A DNA stretch of 64,000 bases from Cristatella mucedo (Eukaryota; Bryozoa; Phylactolaemata; Cristatellidae): assembly GCA_009760855.2 (NCBI GenBank), contig WPIO01000055.1, forward strand, positions 1-64,000, given 5' to 3'. A program made the position numbers and the translations under genes. Below the pieces are notes generated by a model. The model saw only the letters and a program-made list of their open reading frames with translations, searched no databases and was not told the origin of the DNA. Below, piece by piece: positions 10,831-24,515 of the stretch (position 1 is its first letter; each line of letters begins with the position of its first letter).

Positions 10831-12388
10831 TGTTCGCTATTCTGTTCGGTCGTTTGTAAGCCCCAATGTTGTGGTGTGGATTTGGGGGACTGGTCCATGT
10901 CATTGCAGTGCATTGCTGCCAGAATGGTGAGCCGATTACAAAATAGAATTTCGCGAGTACCACTTATACCCTAGGCCATAGAGCAGCCTCACAATCATTA
11001 TACAGCTTCTGGTTATTACTTCTAGTCACTTGCTGGCCAGTTGCCATGGATTGTTGTACCGGGTCGTTGCAGTCGATTTGCAGCGCCATTTGTCTATGAC
11101 ATTGCTTAACTAAAATGGAGGTGTAATTTTGTGGTGGCACTTTGAACCGCGTCTAGTTCCTATACTACCAACCATGTTAATTTAGAACGCTTACTTGTTG
11201 GGCAATTCGAGGATGATTTGTATTTGGAATAAGTGGATCGCACACGTATTATCTAATGTAGTTCTAGTAGACTTGACCCAACTTTCTTGATTTTGTCTAT
11301 ATTTAAATCTTTTATTTCTAAGTGGGTGCTCCACAAACACATCACACTAGCGCTTTAATACGCTATGTACCACACCGTGAGCTAGCCGGCTGAAATGCCA
11401 CCGCATGTCTTGTGTCATTTTGCAATGGATACCGTGGAGCTGGATTGGTTGCGTTGTGGCCCGCACAATTGCAGCCGATTGGCAGCACTTGCACTGAGAA
11501 ACGGCCTTACCAATGTCAAGTGAAATCGTGAGTGCCATTTTTTGCAGAGTTTACTGTTCCCCCCCCCCACATTGCAATTGCTATTTTGTATTTTCTCAAA
11601 GCAGCGGCTTCTTTTTTGGCTGGTGGAATGCAAGCCGATGTGGTGGATGGATTTTGGTAGCTGGGCCTTGCTGCTGCCAATCTTTATTTGCACGGGACCC
11701 TAGTGATAAACCGTGAGCCGACGACGAGGAATTGTGTCAAAGTCAACTTTTAATATGTGCTTAGTTTTACTTTGCAACCACTTTTGGAAGGTCTATGAAG
11801 CTGATTCCCGAGTGGTCGGAAAGCGAGGAAGAGCTTGAATAGATTACACAGGTCATTTAGGCTGCAGCCCATGTATAAGTACTGTGCTACACACTGACGC
11901 CGGGAGACATTGCGGTGATAATCACATACTAAGGGTCCGGTGTATTCAACTCAAACAATATACGCTTCGACACGTAATATTGGGTAGATTTCTCAGCCCT
12001 AGTATAGTAGATTGTTTGGATTCGCTCGAACCCGAGCGAACCATAGTAAGATTCAGAGGGACTTAATAACCCCTCTGTACCAATCTTACAATCGGCTCTG
12101 CCTTGAATATCTCCCACAGTTGCGTTCGGGACCCATAGATCTGGATAATCTGATTTTACAGTGGCAATAATCTCTTAAGTAGTGGGCAGGCTTTCGTGGC
12201 TCGTACTAGCTGACCTCTTGGGCCGCCATACACACCAGTCGCCGCAGACGACAAGCCTTCCTATTCTATGGGTCATCACTGCGCCCGCGCTTGGACCTGT
12301 CTGTTTGTCATTCGGTCACTTCTCATTTCCACTCCGGTTCCTCACCTCTTTGTTCACCTCGTGTGATATGCTTTAGCTGTCGTATCGT
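10831..12388. other. Unassigned sequence with short C-run
   Basis: No gene or repeat recognised. A nine-base C run lies at 11,560-11,568. Confidence 0.3.
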
Positions 12389-12720
12389 TTAATGATACCA
12401 TGATATGACACTGCGATCTGAGCGCCCTCGACTGAGAGAACTCCAATGTCTTTCTAGGGCGCGTTTGCTGCAAGAAAGGCAAATTAAATGGTTGAGTACA
12501 ATATCATGCTTGATTCCAAACCAAACACAGTGAACAAAACCACCTGGTTAACCCGGGTGACATCCAGCCACCGGTCAGGCTATTGCCACAATGTGGTTGC
12601 AGTGGCAGCCTGCACGTGTGTCACGCTTTACACCACTTAGCCCTGTATCCACAGGGACGAATCAGGGCACTACAACTGCTGTCCCGGCCTAGGTGTGCTT
12701 GCTGCTTTGCCCAGCGTGTC
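12389..12720 (-). mobile_element. Highly diverged L2-B LINE 3' end
   Basis: GAGAGAACTCC, GTCTTTCTAGGGCGCG and TTTGCTGCAAG (12,436-12,476) are the reverse-complement stem-loop, followed by ATATCATGCTTGAT, GTGACATCCAGC and the AGTGGCAGC/CTGCACGTGTG blocks in L2-B order. More diverged and GC-richer than other copies. It may extend to about 13,000 but I cannot align it with confidence. Confidence 0.6.
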
Positions 12721-13529
12721 ACCTGTTTACATAGTGGGGTCAGGTCAAGGTGTATGTTTCCCGGCACGCAATGATCCGTCGAACACCCTTAGGATATTGA
12801 CCTTTCAGCGCCACCCGAGCCTCTGTGCGAGATTTCAACTCATCTACGGGCTATACTCGCCTTGTTGTGATCATAAAACCGCCGGCATTTTACGTCGAAC
12901 ACACCTAGGACCAATTGCGCCATCTCATCCTAAACGCACTGTGCGAAGTGTAAACCCTTCCCTGTTATTCCGTACCACTTTCCCACATCTGCAGCATTAC
13001 CCGTAGTGCTATTCACGCTAATATGTTTCGTGCATTACGAGTGAGCCTGGCGCATCGAGAGGTGGACTTTTATTACTGTTTAGCCCACCCGATGTCTTCG
13101 CCAATAGTTGCTTAAGGCTGCAACTTGAAGCAGCCAAGATTCCGTATTGATGAAAGATACGCACTGTGAGGTGAGCGCACTTTCAGATGGATCTGTAGCA
13201 TTTCTCTAGCAGACCGAAACCAGATGAAACTGTCGAGGGCGGACCAGGTGCCACCTACATATCAAATTGAATCGCTGCTGTTCGCAACAGAGATAGCTGC
13301 GCCAGCAGGGAATTTTCATAGTCCTGGGCGTGATTCTTATTGATGGAGCTAGCCTTCCCTATACAGCACCTCCCGCAGATGCAGAACGACCCAAATCAAA
13401 GCAAATAGTCTATTCGTGGACTTTGCCCAGGACATAGGGTCACGGTGTGACCGTTTGACTCAGTCTCCACTGCATCAGCAGTAGCACTAGTCAGCGCCAG
13501 GTATTTTGACCAGACCACCCATTGCGACG
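12721..13529. other. Unassigned sequence
   Basis: No clear feature; possibly very decayed L2-B at its left end. Confidence 0.3.
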
Positions 13530-14000
13530 GGCTACAAAACTTTGCGTATGCAGCTCGAGACGCATTGGCGATTACGTCTCATTCAAAGGAGATTGCTGTT
13601 GGGCTATGAGCTGCTAGCTAGTGAAACACAAGAAAGGAATACAAGTGTACCCAGATTATTTCGGACACTCAGATCCCACAGGTTACAATACCTCGCTACA
13701 AACCTCAATATGATCTTGTGGAGACCCTGTCATTTAGTTTGTCGTGCTCTACACTTTAAGCCCTTGGACTGCTACTCTGCAGACTTGCGTCAGGAACACA
13801 ACTCCCTGACCTAGACCAGACGTTTAAAGACAAAGTAAACAGCTAATACACCCTGACTTTAAGGCAGCAGTTTAGTGGAGCTCTTTGATTTGTCCTATCG
13901 TGCTAAGGGCGTTGCTACCCTGGTTCCGTGCTCGCCCCAAATCCACACTTGACTAATTATACTGCCTGACACTGTGTCATTTCTACCCTTATCTACCATG
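13530..14000 (+). mobile_element. Highly diverged L2-B LINE C-terminal and 3' UTR fragment
   Basis: ACAATACCTCGCTACAAACC near 13,685, GGAGACCCTGTCATTTAGTT near 13,720 and TTTAGTGGAGCTCTTTGATT near 13,870 match the L2-B order (compare 36,434-36,615). No stem-loop or tail remains. Confidence 0.65.
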
Positions 14001-15410
14001 GTTGTCGCCACCTAAGGCATCAAGATGTAACTACTCCCACTAAATCGGCCGTTCCCTGACGGCAACCGATGTAAAGCCCATCCACGAGTACACCGAGAGA
14101 GTCAGTTCTCTGTCAGATCGTGTATCAAACTTGAATCCGTTCCCCCCCGCCTATCCATTAACAATGTGCTACGCTCACTATTCACTACTCCCAGTTCATG
14201 GGTTTAAATCCCGCGAGCACCGCCCCGTGATCTTCCTATAGCCCAATGCAAAACACGTTTCTCACAGCATTAAGGCCTTTCTTACAGGCTACCCCTACAA
14301 ATGGAAGCAGGTAACCCATTGGCTACTAATTTGATTGAAGGCAGGCGCCTGGCGCGCCAGCAGGCAGCAAACCCCACAAAGGCGGTACATAGTATTAAAC
14401 TAAAAACCTATCACTACATTCTTCTCCGATTTTCATGGCCACTCCATGCAAACACACCTCTTATTTACTACCACGCATACAACCTTCAGCAACTATGGTG
14501 GGGGGGCCGGGTGAGTGCTATCAACTTACCAGCGCGGACCTTTCCTGTTTCTCTTTCTCCCCACAGTTCCTCGAGGAAACCACAAGTTATCACTGTTTTC
14601 GTCATCCGCTGGCACTCGAAGCGGAAAAAAATGAGACACTGCATTCTTTCCGTTATGGGAGCCCGAACAAAAAGGAGAGAAGGTGCTGCGTCCAAGTTTC
14701 CTGTTACATAGCTTTGAATTCAGCATGAGATAAAATTTCAACAGTTTTCTAGCGGTTTGTGACACACTGGACCGGCCTGAGTTCTAAGGGGAGACACATC
14801 ATACCCTGAGAGGCATCGTCGTAGCATGGGAGGCTGAAGGCTCTCGGGGGGTATGTGAGTTCACATGAGCCAGCTATTTCCTAAAAACACCTCACAAGCA
14901 AGCGACGCTCCGCACCTGAAGTTAGCTGTACATACGTGCTTGCCGAGCATGGCCGGGATCTTAGTAGTTTGTTGTAATATTAAAGCCGACAAAGCTCAAG
15001 AATCAAGAAAGAGGTGTCAGATCCAGCAAGGAAAACAAATAGGCCACGTTCATTAAATGACTTGCGTGGCGTACGATTCAGTTTTGAAGACAAACCACCA
15101 TCTTCACGTAAGCAGGTTCCCGACTCGGTTTTAAAATCCTCCCTTGGAAAGTTGGTGGTGGCCAAATTCAGCGACCCCATTTACAGATTTCGCGTTCAAT
15201 CAGAAGCACACGCTTAACAAGGATTTCTACTAACCAAATGTATTGCAACCCACGCTGAGGCACATCGTAGGACACAAGGCCCGCCCACGGCATTGGCTTC
15301 TTCCGTCCTAGCTGTAACTTCCTAAATCCAGTTTCATCTCTAGTGGTACCGTGCCCTGTGGTCCTGCCCTTCGTAGTACAACTATCCAACAAGCTGTCTC
15401 CCATTCCTTG
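14001..15410. other. Unassigned sequence
   Basis: No known gene or repeat recognised. The longest open frame (136 codons, plus strand, 14,301-14,711) overlaps equally open frames on both strands and shows no domain; I do not call it a gene. Confidence 0.3.
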
Positions 15411-15795
15411 CAGCTCTAAAGGACCGTTGGCGACAGAAGCTTTAGCTCTGCAGGTCATAGGGAATGTGGAACCTTCGCTTCTACAATTCTTATTGGCAAC
15501 GGACAAATGACTACTGCTCAGGCTTCCGACCCGGCTTTCAGCCTCTTCTAGTGGTCCTCGCAGACGCGATCTTCCAAGCCCTACTTCACTACCTCGACTG
15601 CTCTCCTGACTCGGCTATGCTTCGTTCTTTGTTTCGTTGTGAGACGAATTGTTGGCTGACCCGGCTAATGCGTAACCGACCAATTTGCCCGTAGGTGTGA
15701 CGTGGGACTATACAAAACTCTCCTGCGTAAACAACCCACATTGGTCTTATGACTTTGTTGGAGTTTACAGGCGGAGAGTACACAGGACGTGCATG
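15411..15795 (+). mobile_element. L2-A LINE 3' end, diverged
   Basis: GACCGTTGGCGACAGAAGCT, ACTGCTCTCCTGACTCGGC, TCTCCTGCGTAAACAACCC and GGTCTTATGACTTTG follow the order of the L2-A 3' UTR at 8400-8685. Ends near the GGCGGAGAGTACA equivalent of the terminal motif; 5'-truncated. Confidence 0.75.
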
Positions 15796-16663
15796 ATATT
15801 GATGGACGCCAAGTCGGCTGAAGGCTGTGCGGAGAATACGTTAAAAGACTATCATCCACAGACTCGGTACAAGGTTCGGTATTTAGTCTATGACTTTAGG
15901 ACTAGAACCTCTACTCGATATCAGACGGTTGAGGCATGGTACAGAATATTTTGATACAGGCGGCAGCCGGGAGTCCTAAAAACCGGACTTCGCAATGCGT
16001 TAAAGATTCGGATTATTTGCAGCACTGCTGCTGCGCTCGGAGAAAATGTTGAAGATTAATGAACTGCAGTCGTGCCGGTGAGGAAATCGATTACTCTCAT
16101 TAGGGGTAGACTCTCCCCTGGTCTCAAGAGGTTGCGCTAGTGTTAAAGAGGATCAAGACGGCCTAAAGGGCGAACCCACACGAGACAATTGTTTAACCAC
16201 GAGTGAGTGGGCAGCCGCCGACAGAAGTTCAAGTGTGGACACCAGCGCGAGAGCATGAGTTTGGCTATGGCTGTGCACCGCAGTAGACTTCTGAGGTAGA
16301 GAGGTCTTCCACGGTTTGTAGCTAAAGTGGGTAGATATCTTGGGCGGTCAACACAGCATGTTTTCTGTTTCCCTTTCTTGCGAAACACACACGCTGACTT
16401 AGCAGCCACTCGTGCACATGTGCCCAATAGTCCTCACACCTAGACAGAGGAACTTGACCAAGTCACACACATCAAGTAGACTCTGAAGCTGGAACCATAA
16501 CATAGTCACTAAAGCTACTTCAGAGGAGAACAAATCATTGCCTTTTATGCTAAAAGATGTGAGTCTTAAGTATGCTGTACCCATCAAATCGATCCTATTT
16601 CCACACACAGCGAAAGGGATCCAAGTTGATCTTGAAGCGAGAGTGTTTCCTGTAGACACCATA
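15796..16663. other. Unassigned sequence
   Basis: No gene or repeat recognised. Confidence 0.3.
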
Positions 16664-16745
16664 ATAACTTAATATTAACACTAATTACGCACTTTGCACT
16701 GGAAAAAGCCACCCTCAGAGAAGCGCAATCGATCTCAGTTCGCCA
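16664..16745 (-). mobile_element. L2-B LINE 3' tail fragment
   Basis: AATATTAACACTAATTACGC then CACTTTG, GCCACCCTCAGAGAA and CAATCGATCTC match the reverse-complement tail and stem-loop. Very short copy. Confidence 0.5.
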
Positions 16746-16964
16746 AACCAGCTTGGTTATATAATAAACATAGACTAGCCACACGTACTTTGACACACTG
16801 CCACGAGAAAATATGAGTCCATAGCTAAGTAAGCCGCAATGGTGACCATGAGGAAGTGAGTAGCACAGTGCTAACTGCCACTGCTTCTGACTAACGGAAG
16901 GAGTGCAAAACGGTCCAAACCACGCCGAGGCAGAATTGATCTACCGTCACCCTTAGGCTAAAAC

Positions 16965-17245
16965 TGTGCTTCTAGGGCGCTCCAAGAGTGTGGAAACTCA
17001 CTTCCACGAATTTTCACACCCGGGCAACGCGACGCCCTCCTGCCGACGATTATGTACCATATTTTTCCAGCCGCCTACCGCTGATAGCGTCCATGTACTC
17101 AAACTCAACTGCTCTCGTCAGTGCTAGGATTCCCTTTCTCTTGTGCATAAGGGGCCATTCTGTTGGCTAACACTATACGTCCGAAAGCCGATTAGCTGTG
17201 AATAAGCGATATAAAACTCCCTGAGTAGGCACCCACATAGTGGGT
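16965..17245 (+). mobile_element. L2-A LINE 3' end, strongly diverged
   Basis: GTGTGGAAACTCACTTCCAC, TCAACTGCTCTC, CTGTTGGCTAACACTATACG, CGAAAGCCGATTAGCTGTGA and GGCACCCACATAG line up with the L2-A 3' UTR in order. 5'-truncated and without a clear tail. Confidence 0.65.
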
Positions 17246-18919
17246 GTGTGGCATTGTGCAAGTGCACCAGACGTGAACATACAGCCATTTACCAGACAGC
17301 TACATCACATACCCAGAGCACAATCACAGACGAGAGAGACTACAGTAAAGTCCCAGTAGCGGTAGTCTGAAACTAGGGCATGTATAGAAGGCTTCTGTCG
17401 CCAAGATCTGAAGGCCATTGGCATGGGAAAAACTCGATAATGTATTGTTATGGAGGCGGTAAGGGCATAACCGGATGCTGAAACTTGTGGTGGTTTGTCT
17501 TAATATTAAAGAGGGCAAACGTGATGACTGCCTTGTGGGACACCATAATACAACTTTTCGGTATGTTATCCAATAACGCACAGAGAGGAGGAGCCACGCA
17601 GCTCCCACGAGAAGAGTTAACGTGTCTTGCATTCTCTGGGATTTGCCGTTAGAAAACATTGATGTCACATTCACAAAACCCAGCACTGCAGTGGCTGAGA
17701 GGCTTCTCGTTGGGGATTCTAGCTTAACCCAAAAATATTAGCAACCATACGCGCAGTCTTAGCAAAAAACCAGTAAGCCGTAGTGTTACAATTGCTACAG
17801 TCACCAAGCAGACGAGAAGACCCTAATTTAGCGCCACTGACCCCCCAGCCGATAAAAGACTACAAACACCCCCGCTCTCCTACTCACCCACAGACTGGGG
17901 TGAAGATCAAGAAGCTGACTTATGGGTGGGGCCTGATGAATAGCAGTTCGTGGCGGTATCGTCGCCTTAGTTATAGGAGACGTGCCGCGGCGCATCCCTG
18001 ATCAAATTGATGCTAAGACAACGGCAATTCAGTTTTGTATGGCTGGAGGTGTTAAACACAAGAGTCACGAGACTGGATCAAGATTACGAGTTAAACACTA
18101 AAACTGTAACTAAAATAGGAATCACCAGATTCGATTAATGTAATAAAGTCGTCTTCGATGGGCTACGGGGTAGTCCAAGCCAAACTAGCCAAGCAGACCA
18201 ACCCAGCGTATAGCACACCCCCATTGATACGTAGGTAACGTCTTTAGTACACAGCACCCTCCCCCCCGCACCCCCCCCCCGCACCCTCCCCAGAACGTAA
18301 TAACAACTCAGGCGGGAATAGCTCGTCAAAGAGTTGCACACGTTGCAGGTAGTTCGAACGAAAAATGATATAATTGGCTTTGGTGTGCGAGTAAAAGCAC
18401 CGAGAGTGGCGGTTCAGTTCTGACGGGGGTCGATGTGTTTGAAGACATCGTTTCAAGTAGCGGATAGTAGGAGGTTGATAGGAAAGAACGCAAACAAACC
18501 AGACACATACGCCCACACGGAAGACCAATACGCGGTAATCACGGGTGCAGCACAAAAATGTGTTGGGTCAACAGACCAATTAGAGCAAGTTCCAGTGGAG
18601 GGAGGTGTGTTCCAAACCAAGCTGAAACAACTTTACGATACCCAATTCCGTATTGTGTTCACAAGGATTTCGGAATCTCTAGCTGATAACCTTTTCGATC
18701 TCGTACACAAACATGAAATCGTGGAGAAAAGAGAACGTTAATTGAGTTTTTATGCTCCCAAAGAGGCTGGACACCTCACTCCCCCACTCGCCCGTCATGA
18801 TGTCACGTTGACTAGATCAGATTTTGCAAAGAAACTACACCCAAACCTTCTACTTCAGCACTCGTCAGTGATGTCCCGTATAGATTCCTCATTATGTGCT
18901 AGCCGTTGAGTACCCGCCT
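17246..18919. other. Unassigned sequence with poly-C tract
   Basis: A C-rich tract at 18,259-18,293 contains runs of 7 and 10 C. No gene or repeat recognised. An open frame on the plus strand at 18,433-18,741 has no recognisable domain. Confidence 0.3.
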
Positions 18920-19115
18920 AATACTGGCACGCTGTCACATACCAGCACTGTCAGCTGATCTCTGTTCGTGTCACCCCCAACAGGTTATTCTGTTGTTTTC
19001 TTGAGCGATCTAGTTCTGCCAGTTTCATCGTGTTTACTTACAGAAAATGTAAAGCTCCAGAAATGTGATTGTAGTTTTCTGAGGACGCTTTATCAAGGTG
19101 TTATATTTCTAGTGT
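18920..19115 (+). mobile_element. L2-B LINE 3' UTR, diverged
   Basis: Variants of GCTGACACTGTGCATG, then GTGTCACCCC, then AATGTAAAGCTCC and TTCTGAGGACGCTTTATCAA at 19,045-19,098 give the L2-B 3' UTR and stem-loop. 5'-truncated. Confidence 0.7.
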
Positions 19116-22100
19116 TATATTAAGTGGCTGTTAACGCTTAGGGGAAAATCTTAACACGAAAATTCGTTGGAATCATAAAAGAAAACCAGGTGCTGATGAT
19201 TCTCATCACTCTACAAACCCCATTAGGAGGCCTTAAATGGGCCATAGCGCTCGCTCGAACTATTGGTATAGGTATTGTACGATTGCACGTCCCTATTTGT
19301 TCATATGAGTTTGAATGAGCACCGGTTATCCAGTGTCACGATTATACCGCGTAAGGCAGTCGATAAGATTGAACCAGCCAGAGTCGGTGTTGGCCATCGT
19401 ATTGTGTAGTGCGACGTTAGGACGGCAGCATTCCAGTCATCTTTCACTACATAGGATGTCGTACACGGAGGCAGAGCAGATCTGCAGGAGTTGACGTGTG
19501 GCCCGCTTGAGAAGCGAGTAAAGCGGCCCGCGCGTTATCGTATTTCCATTCTGGTGTCCACATGGTTGCACAGCCATCCTCAGTAATCTCTTTGTTTGCA
19601 AGAATCTTTGACAGAAACAAAGGGATCACTGCGGCGATGGTTTGCAGAGGGACCCCAGATCTAATAGCCCGATTTGAGAGGATATCAGTCCACTCGAAAA
19701 TAGCACATAACATTGCTAGGTTGCTTGGATCCACCTGCTACATCAGTCTCTGAGTAGAAGACGCACATAGATGGTTGGATGAGGCTTGAGCTGACAAACT
19801 TTGTGAGTGCCGACCCTACTTTAGGAAACCTAACAATAACAATCAGCCAGAACAGACCGCACGCACAACGCGTTGGAGCCGAGCTGCCGAAGCGTCTAGG
19901 CGCGAAGCATTTCTACAAAATTCCCAATAGCAAAGCACGGCTTAATCGTCCGGCGACCAAACCGTAGCATAGCTTGAACAAATTTTGAAATCTTAGAGGC
20001 AGGTCATCATCTATCCGCATCCAAACTAGTCCAGATTTGATACCGCATTGAGGCAGTGAACATGACACAGGGAGTGCTCTTGAAGAAAATGCTCTCATAC
20101 CTTCTGTACATTCAACAAGTCGTGGATTGTATTTCCTTTACAACACTTCAAGTTTACCACATTAAGCACGGACTTGAACGCATTTAAGAAGTCGGCTCTG
20201 ATGAAGGTGCCGTCAATTTCAAAAGAACTTCCCGGTCTACAACAGGGTTCCCAGAAAAGCCAGGGCTTTTTCCACTCAAAACGAAAATTCTAGTCAGACT
20301 CAAAACATATTTATAAGACGGTAATAATTGCTGTCCAGGTCTACTAACAAGTAAAACGTCTCATTACTTGCATGGCCCTTCCAATGTCTCGTTGTTCACA
20401 TTGAGCCTTCCCAAACCAATTCCAGATAAAGCTACCAGCTGAATCGCAAGCTCAACCACTTGTTCAAGAAATTCCACCCGAAGATTTCTGAGTGGTTATG
20501 GTCTACTAAAAAAGAGCTAAATCTCATGAAGATTTGTCCGATCATCCTATAATGGTCTTCTGGCAGAACCAACTTAGCACAGTCTCAACCGATTCAAGGC
20601 TTCTCAAGGCAATAGGTGTGTGCCCGCTGGTCTTTCTTAGTTCAAGCCAGGCCATTGTTCGTACCAAAAAACGCCTGGAACGCAGATTTCCCTATTTTCT
20701 TTTTATAAGATTCATAAAAAAAAATGTCACTAACCTGTTGAAAGTACCATTAAAAAACTGAAATTTAAGAAAAATTTAAATCGGGTTCTAGCGCAGAGTA
20801 AAAAAGCTTACAAGTGAAAGGGCTCTCACGTGTCTCGCTAATGACTCCATATAGATGATTACAGATAATACTTGCCGCTAGCACGGCTATGAGTCTCATC
20901 TCAGTTGGCACTTACTAGTGATACGATATCTACTTGAGCGATTGATTGAACAAGAATCGGCTGGCATATGAAGGTACCTATCTTGGTTAGTTCGGCCGCG
21001 AAAATGCTTCCATGCATTTCCAGGAGCTCTGTTATTTTGACCATCCTTCTTGTGCATACCTGCTTACTGGAGCTCTGTGCTACTGCGCTGTGCCCTGGTA
21101 AGCTTTGGGGTTTACCATTAAGCTGACATTTCATTAGCTTTTTATGCGGCTTCTAAGAGTGAGGAGTAATTCAGTTCTCTGACAGTTCCACACCAATTTA
21201 TCACTATTGCTATTATTATTGCTATGTGGTTGTCAACGGGGTCGTAATGTGTCAAGTCGCAAGAAATTCCTCAAAGGATCAATTCTCAGTCCTTGCTCTC
21301 GTCTTCCCTCAACTCTGCCAAATTGGAATCTTGTGGATTATTATCACTTTTACATGCTGACATTATAGTAGCAATCATTTAAGCATCAAGATATTGGCAT
21401 TGACTGATAACCAATTCACCATGCGTAGCATTCAAAAATATACATTTTACGTATTTAACAACGATAAAACTGCTTCATCTCCAAAGGCCAGACAATGTCA
21501 TGCTAGGGCTTCCTCTTCTATTACAAATTTGATGTGCACTGGACCCGTCATATCGTTTTTCATTCAGGTGCAACACTTGGACTACCTTAAATTGTGACCT
21601 TCATCAGAAGGTACTTGGACAGATTCGATTAAAGACTGTTTTTCCAACTAGCGCTATTTTCGATACTATGTATGAACCATCTACCACGTTCTTTTGCAAA
21701 AAAAAGCAAATGTCAATAGCTCCTTATTTTGTCTCTATGCATAACACGTAAATCTCTTTCGGCTTTGACTAAAAAAAAACTTTTAAACTATTTTTCAAAT
21801 TCCTATACAGCTGTTATCTTAAAAACTTCTAGTGATTACAAGATGTGCCATGCATGTTATTCACTTCACAATTAATTGAGCAGCTGCACCAAACAAATTC
21901 CTCTGTGTCTAGGTTCTGTGTGGAAGTGAATTGTTTCTAGTCTGCTTGACCAGACAACGAACAGAAGTTTTGCTTCAAGGTTTGGAGACCACTCAAGCCG
22001 CTTTCCGCAATTCTTGTCAACAAAAGCTATACTATTTGCCGGCTTTGTGGCCCTCCCAATCCAACGGTCAAGAAACCACTCTACTTCCATGTACTGCACT

Positions 22101-22194
22101 ACCTAAATACAGCTCTTGACTAAACTATCTTCTCCATCTTTTCTTTTTCCTGTTTGTTATTTTTGTTGAACGAGATGAACCGATAAATCGAGCT
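19116..22194. other. Mostly unassigned sequence
   Basis: Weak L2-A resemblance at 20,640-20,720, where a plus-strand frame reads KKRLERRF against KHRLERRF of the 6-kb copy, and at about 22,100-22,190 (possible L2-A 3' UTR remnant). Otherwise no gene, RNA or repeat recognised. Confidence 0.3.
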
Positions 22195-23070
22195 ACTGCA
22201 GCAGGACAAGCGTGTGGCTGTAAAAGGAAAAGCTTGCGAGTTCAGTGAAATTGGTGCTGTTGTGCGACCATCACCACAGTGCCCATTTGGCTTGTCATTT
22301 GAGCGGCTTTGTCTAATTCAAAAAGCTCTTTCAAGAAGACTGCTTCAACAGCTAAGCCATCGCATCCCAGTCCTTTCTAAAATTAGAGCTGTCTTCTATA
22401 GTGGCTTGTAGAAACTTTACCTAAGCTCCTTAGATCAGGTGACGGCTTTGATTCTTTGTAATTTTCATTTAGAGAAGGCTACCATAGAAGACATAATAGT
22501 GCTACGGCTGTGGCCCACAGAATATGGCTGCAGGGCTATTTCCAAAGTCCCAGAACATTGACTACATGTCTGCTGTACTACAAGAGCTAGGATGGCTGCC
22601 TGTTTGATCAAAAGATACAGAGGAAAGTTCTTATACTGTTGGCTGTAAAGGCTTGTGCACCTTCCTCTAAGCTGAACTGCTGCTGGTTCAGCCTCAGCGC
22701 CTCAGAGCCCTAAAGGGTTAATAAATTATTGCTTTATTCTCTCTCACTTAAAGATATTCCGTTGGCGACCCAAGCTTTAGCTCTGCATTCTGTCCTAGAC
22801 TGTGGACCTCACTTTACGATTCTTCCCTGCTGACATCTGCTCTCCTGCACTGCCACCCCGGACTACGGAAGATCCTTTCCGGCCGCCTGAACTGCAATTT
22901 CCTTGCTACTGCCCCTCGGCCACTCGCTCTCGTGTCTCTACTGCTCGTTCTCAATTTCTCTTTGTTGCTTGAGATGAAGTCTATTAGCTAGGAAATGCCA
23001 GCCACTCATACTTTTAGGTATTGCTATATAAACTCTCCATCGTAACACCATGTTTATAGGGCTTAATGGT
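22195..23070 (+). mobile_element. L2-A LINE, C-terminal and 3' UTR part, diverged
   Basis: GTGCGACCATCACCAC near 22,263, then CCATCGCATCCCAGTCCTTT, CTATAGTGGCTTGTAGAAA, AGAGCTAGGATGGCTGCC near 22,585 and the 3' UTR words TTTCTCTTTGTTGC near 22,955 and GTAACACCATG near 23,041 follow the order of the 6-8.7 kb copy. The reading frame is broken throughout. Confidence 0.75.
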
Positions 23071-23589
23071 TTTACAAGCACAGTTACAACCAGTTGAGCT
23101 ATTGAGGTGAAGAGTTTTGGTTACAACTGGATGTCCTCTAGGTATCCAATGTAGCTAATGGTATCGTTTGTTGGCTTACAACTGAAAAAAAGTTTCTGTT
23201 GCAACTATCCTCATATGCAAATTGAATGATGATAGAACCAACTTACCTAATTTATGGACCGTCAATTAATCCAGGGGAAGTTGGAAAACTTCAATGCTCA
23301 AAATTAGCTTTCAACTTTCTGGTTGATCTAGGGTGTCGTGTTGCAGTGCTTTGGTTGAGACGGCCAGTCGCTCACAATAGTGCTCTTTCTTTAACTGTGG
23401 TGGTAAATATTCTGCTTGTATGAACGGGGACCGCACCCCATCCATGTATCCAAGAGTTTGACACTATATCCAAACCACCGCGGCTAATTGTTTCGCTGAT
23501 CTGCCGGCATTGCTATCAGGGCTTTGCCTGATGTTACTCTGCAACGGCTTGGCTCAATCACGAGCGATTTGCCACGTCTAGCAATTTCT
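23071..23589. other. Unassigned sequence
   Basis: No feature recognised. Confidence 0.3.
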
Positions 23590-23960
23590 GCGCAACTGTG
23601 CTGGCTCCAGTCAGGACGAATGGACTTCAAGTTTTGTCCTTTAGGTAGCAGAGGTCCCACGCTTCATTTTCATTATTCATCAGATCCACCTGCCTTTACA
23701 AAGCGCTAAAGCATGGTACCCATGGCTTTGAGGGTTACTGGGATTTTATCTTTTGCTTGCATAAACCTCAAATCATTGGAGATAGTACGTTTAGTTCTCT
23801 CCAGATCACTGGAACTCTCTGACTTGCGTCCGACAGCCGCTGACTTGACCACATTTAAAGGCCTTACAAACGCTGTGCCTTGACGGCTTCATTGGTCCCT
23901 GTGCCGATGGGCCTATATGTACTTGTTGTAGTGCAGCCTATCTGCATGCTATCTGCTAAC
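23590..23960 (+). mobile_element. Diverged L2-B LINE fragment
   Basis: TGCTGGCTCCAGTCAGGACG, GACTTCAAGTTTTGTC near 23,623 and ACTTGACCACATTTAAA near 23,841 match the L2-B C-terminal coding segment in order. No tail. Confidence 0.6.
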
Positions 23961-24404
23961 CATACGCGTGCATTCCAGTACGTAATACACCTATAAACCC
24001 CATGCTATTCTTGTTCGCGTTGAGCATGCTACAGCTAGCGCCTTCAGTCAGTAGCCTTTTTAGGAAATGCCTTGCCGAAAGAGATTGGGTTCTCCGAGAG
24101 ACGCACTTTGCTCCGTGGATTATTATTTCACATTTTCCCATTCTGAAGAAGCATTTAGTTCACATATCTAGCTAGCACATGGGGTTAAAGACATTAGCCT
24201 ACTCATTCTAGCTTGTAATGCCTTTCTACCTCACTTTTTTCTCCTATATTACAGTGATACACATTGGGTTTTCAAGAAAAAACGTGTCCTTCAAAAATTG
24301 AGGGAAGGAGATCTTTCCTCGTTTGAAACCTAGAAGATTGCACTCGAGATATCAATTTTTGAAAGTGACCTGATAGACTGTTTACAAGGTCCGTACCGTC
24401 GGTT
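23961..24404. other. Unassigned sequence
   Basis: No feature recognised. Confidence 0.3.
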
Positions 24405-24515
24405 GATTAATCTCTACGTCTGTAACTCCACCAAAGCCATATAAAAAGATTAGTGGGTCTGTTGCTGAGGAAAGTTTCAACCATATTGGCACACTCACAG
24501 CCCTGGCAGCTATGG
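24405..24515 (-). mobile_element. L2-A LINE 3' terminal fragment
   Basis: TCTGTAACTCCACCAAAGCC, GTGGGTCTG and GGCACACTCACAGCC match the reverse complement of the L2-A 3' terminus (compare 45,717-45,802). About 100 bp only. Confidence 0.55.

Noticed and set aside
11340-11500. Possible duplicate of 10,880-11,100 (shared words around GCAGCCGATTGGCAGC)
   Set aside because: Matches are short and not in consistent order, so no repeat was called.
14301-14711. 136-codon open frame as a gene
   Set aside because: Overlapping frames of similar length on both strands, no domain and no splice or promoter context.
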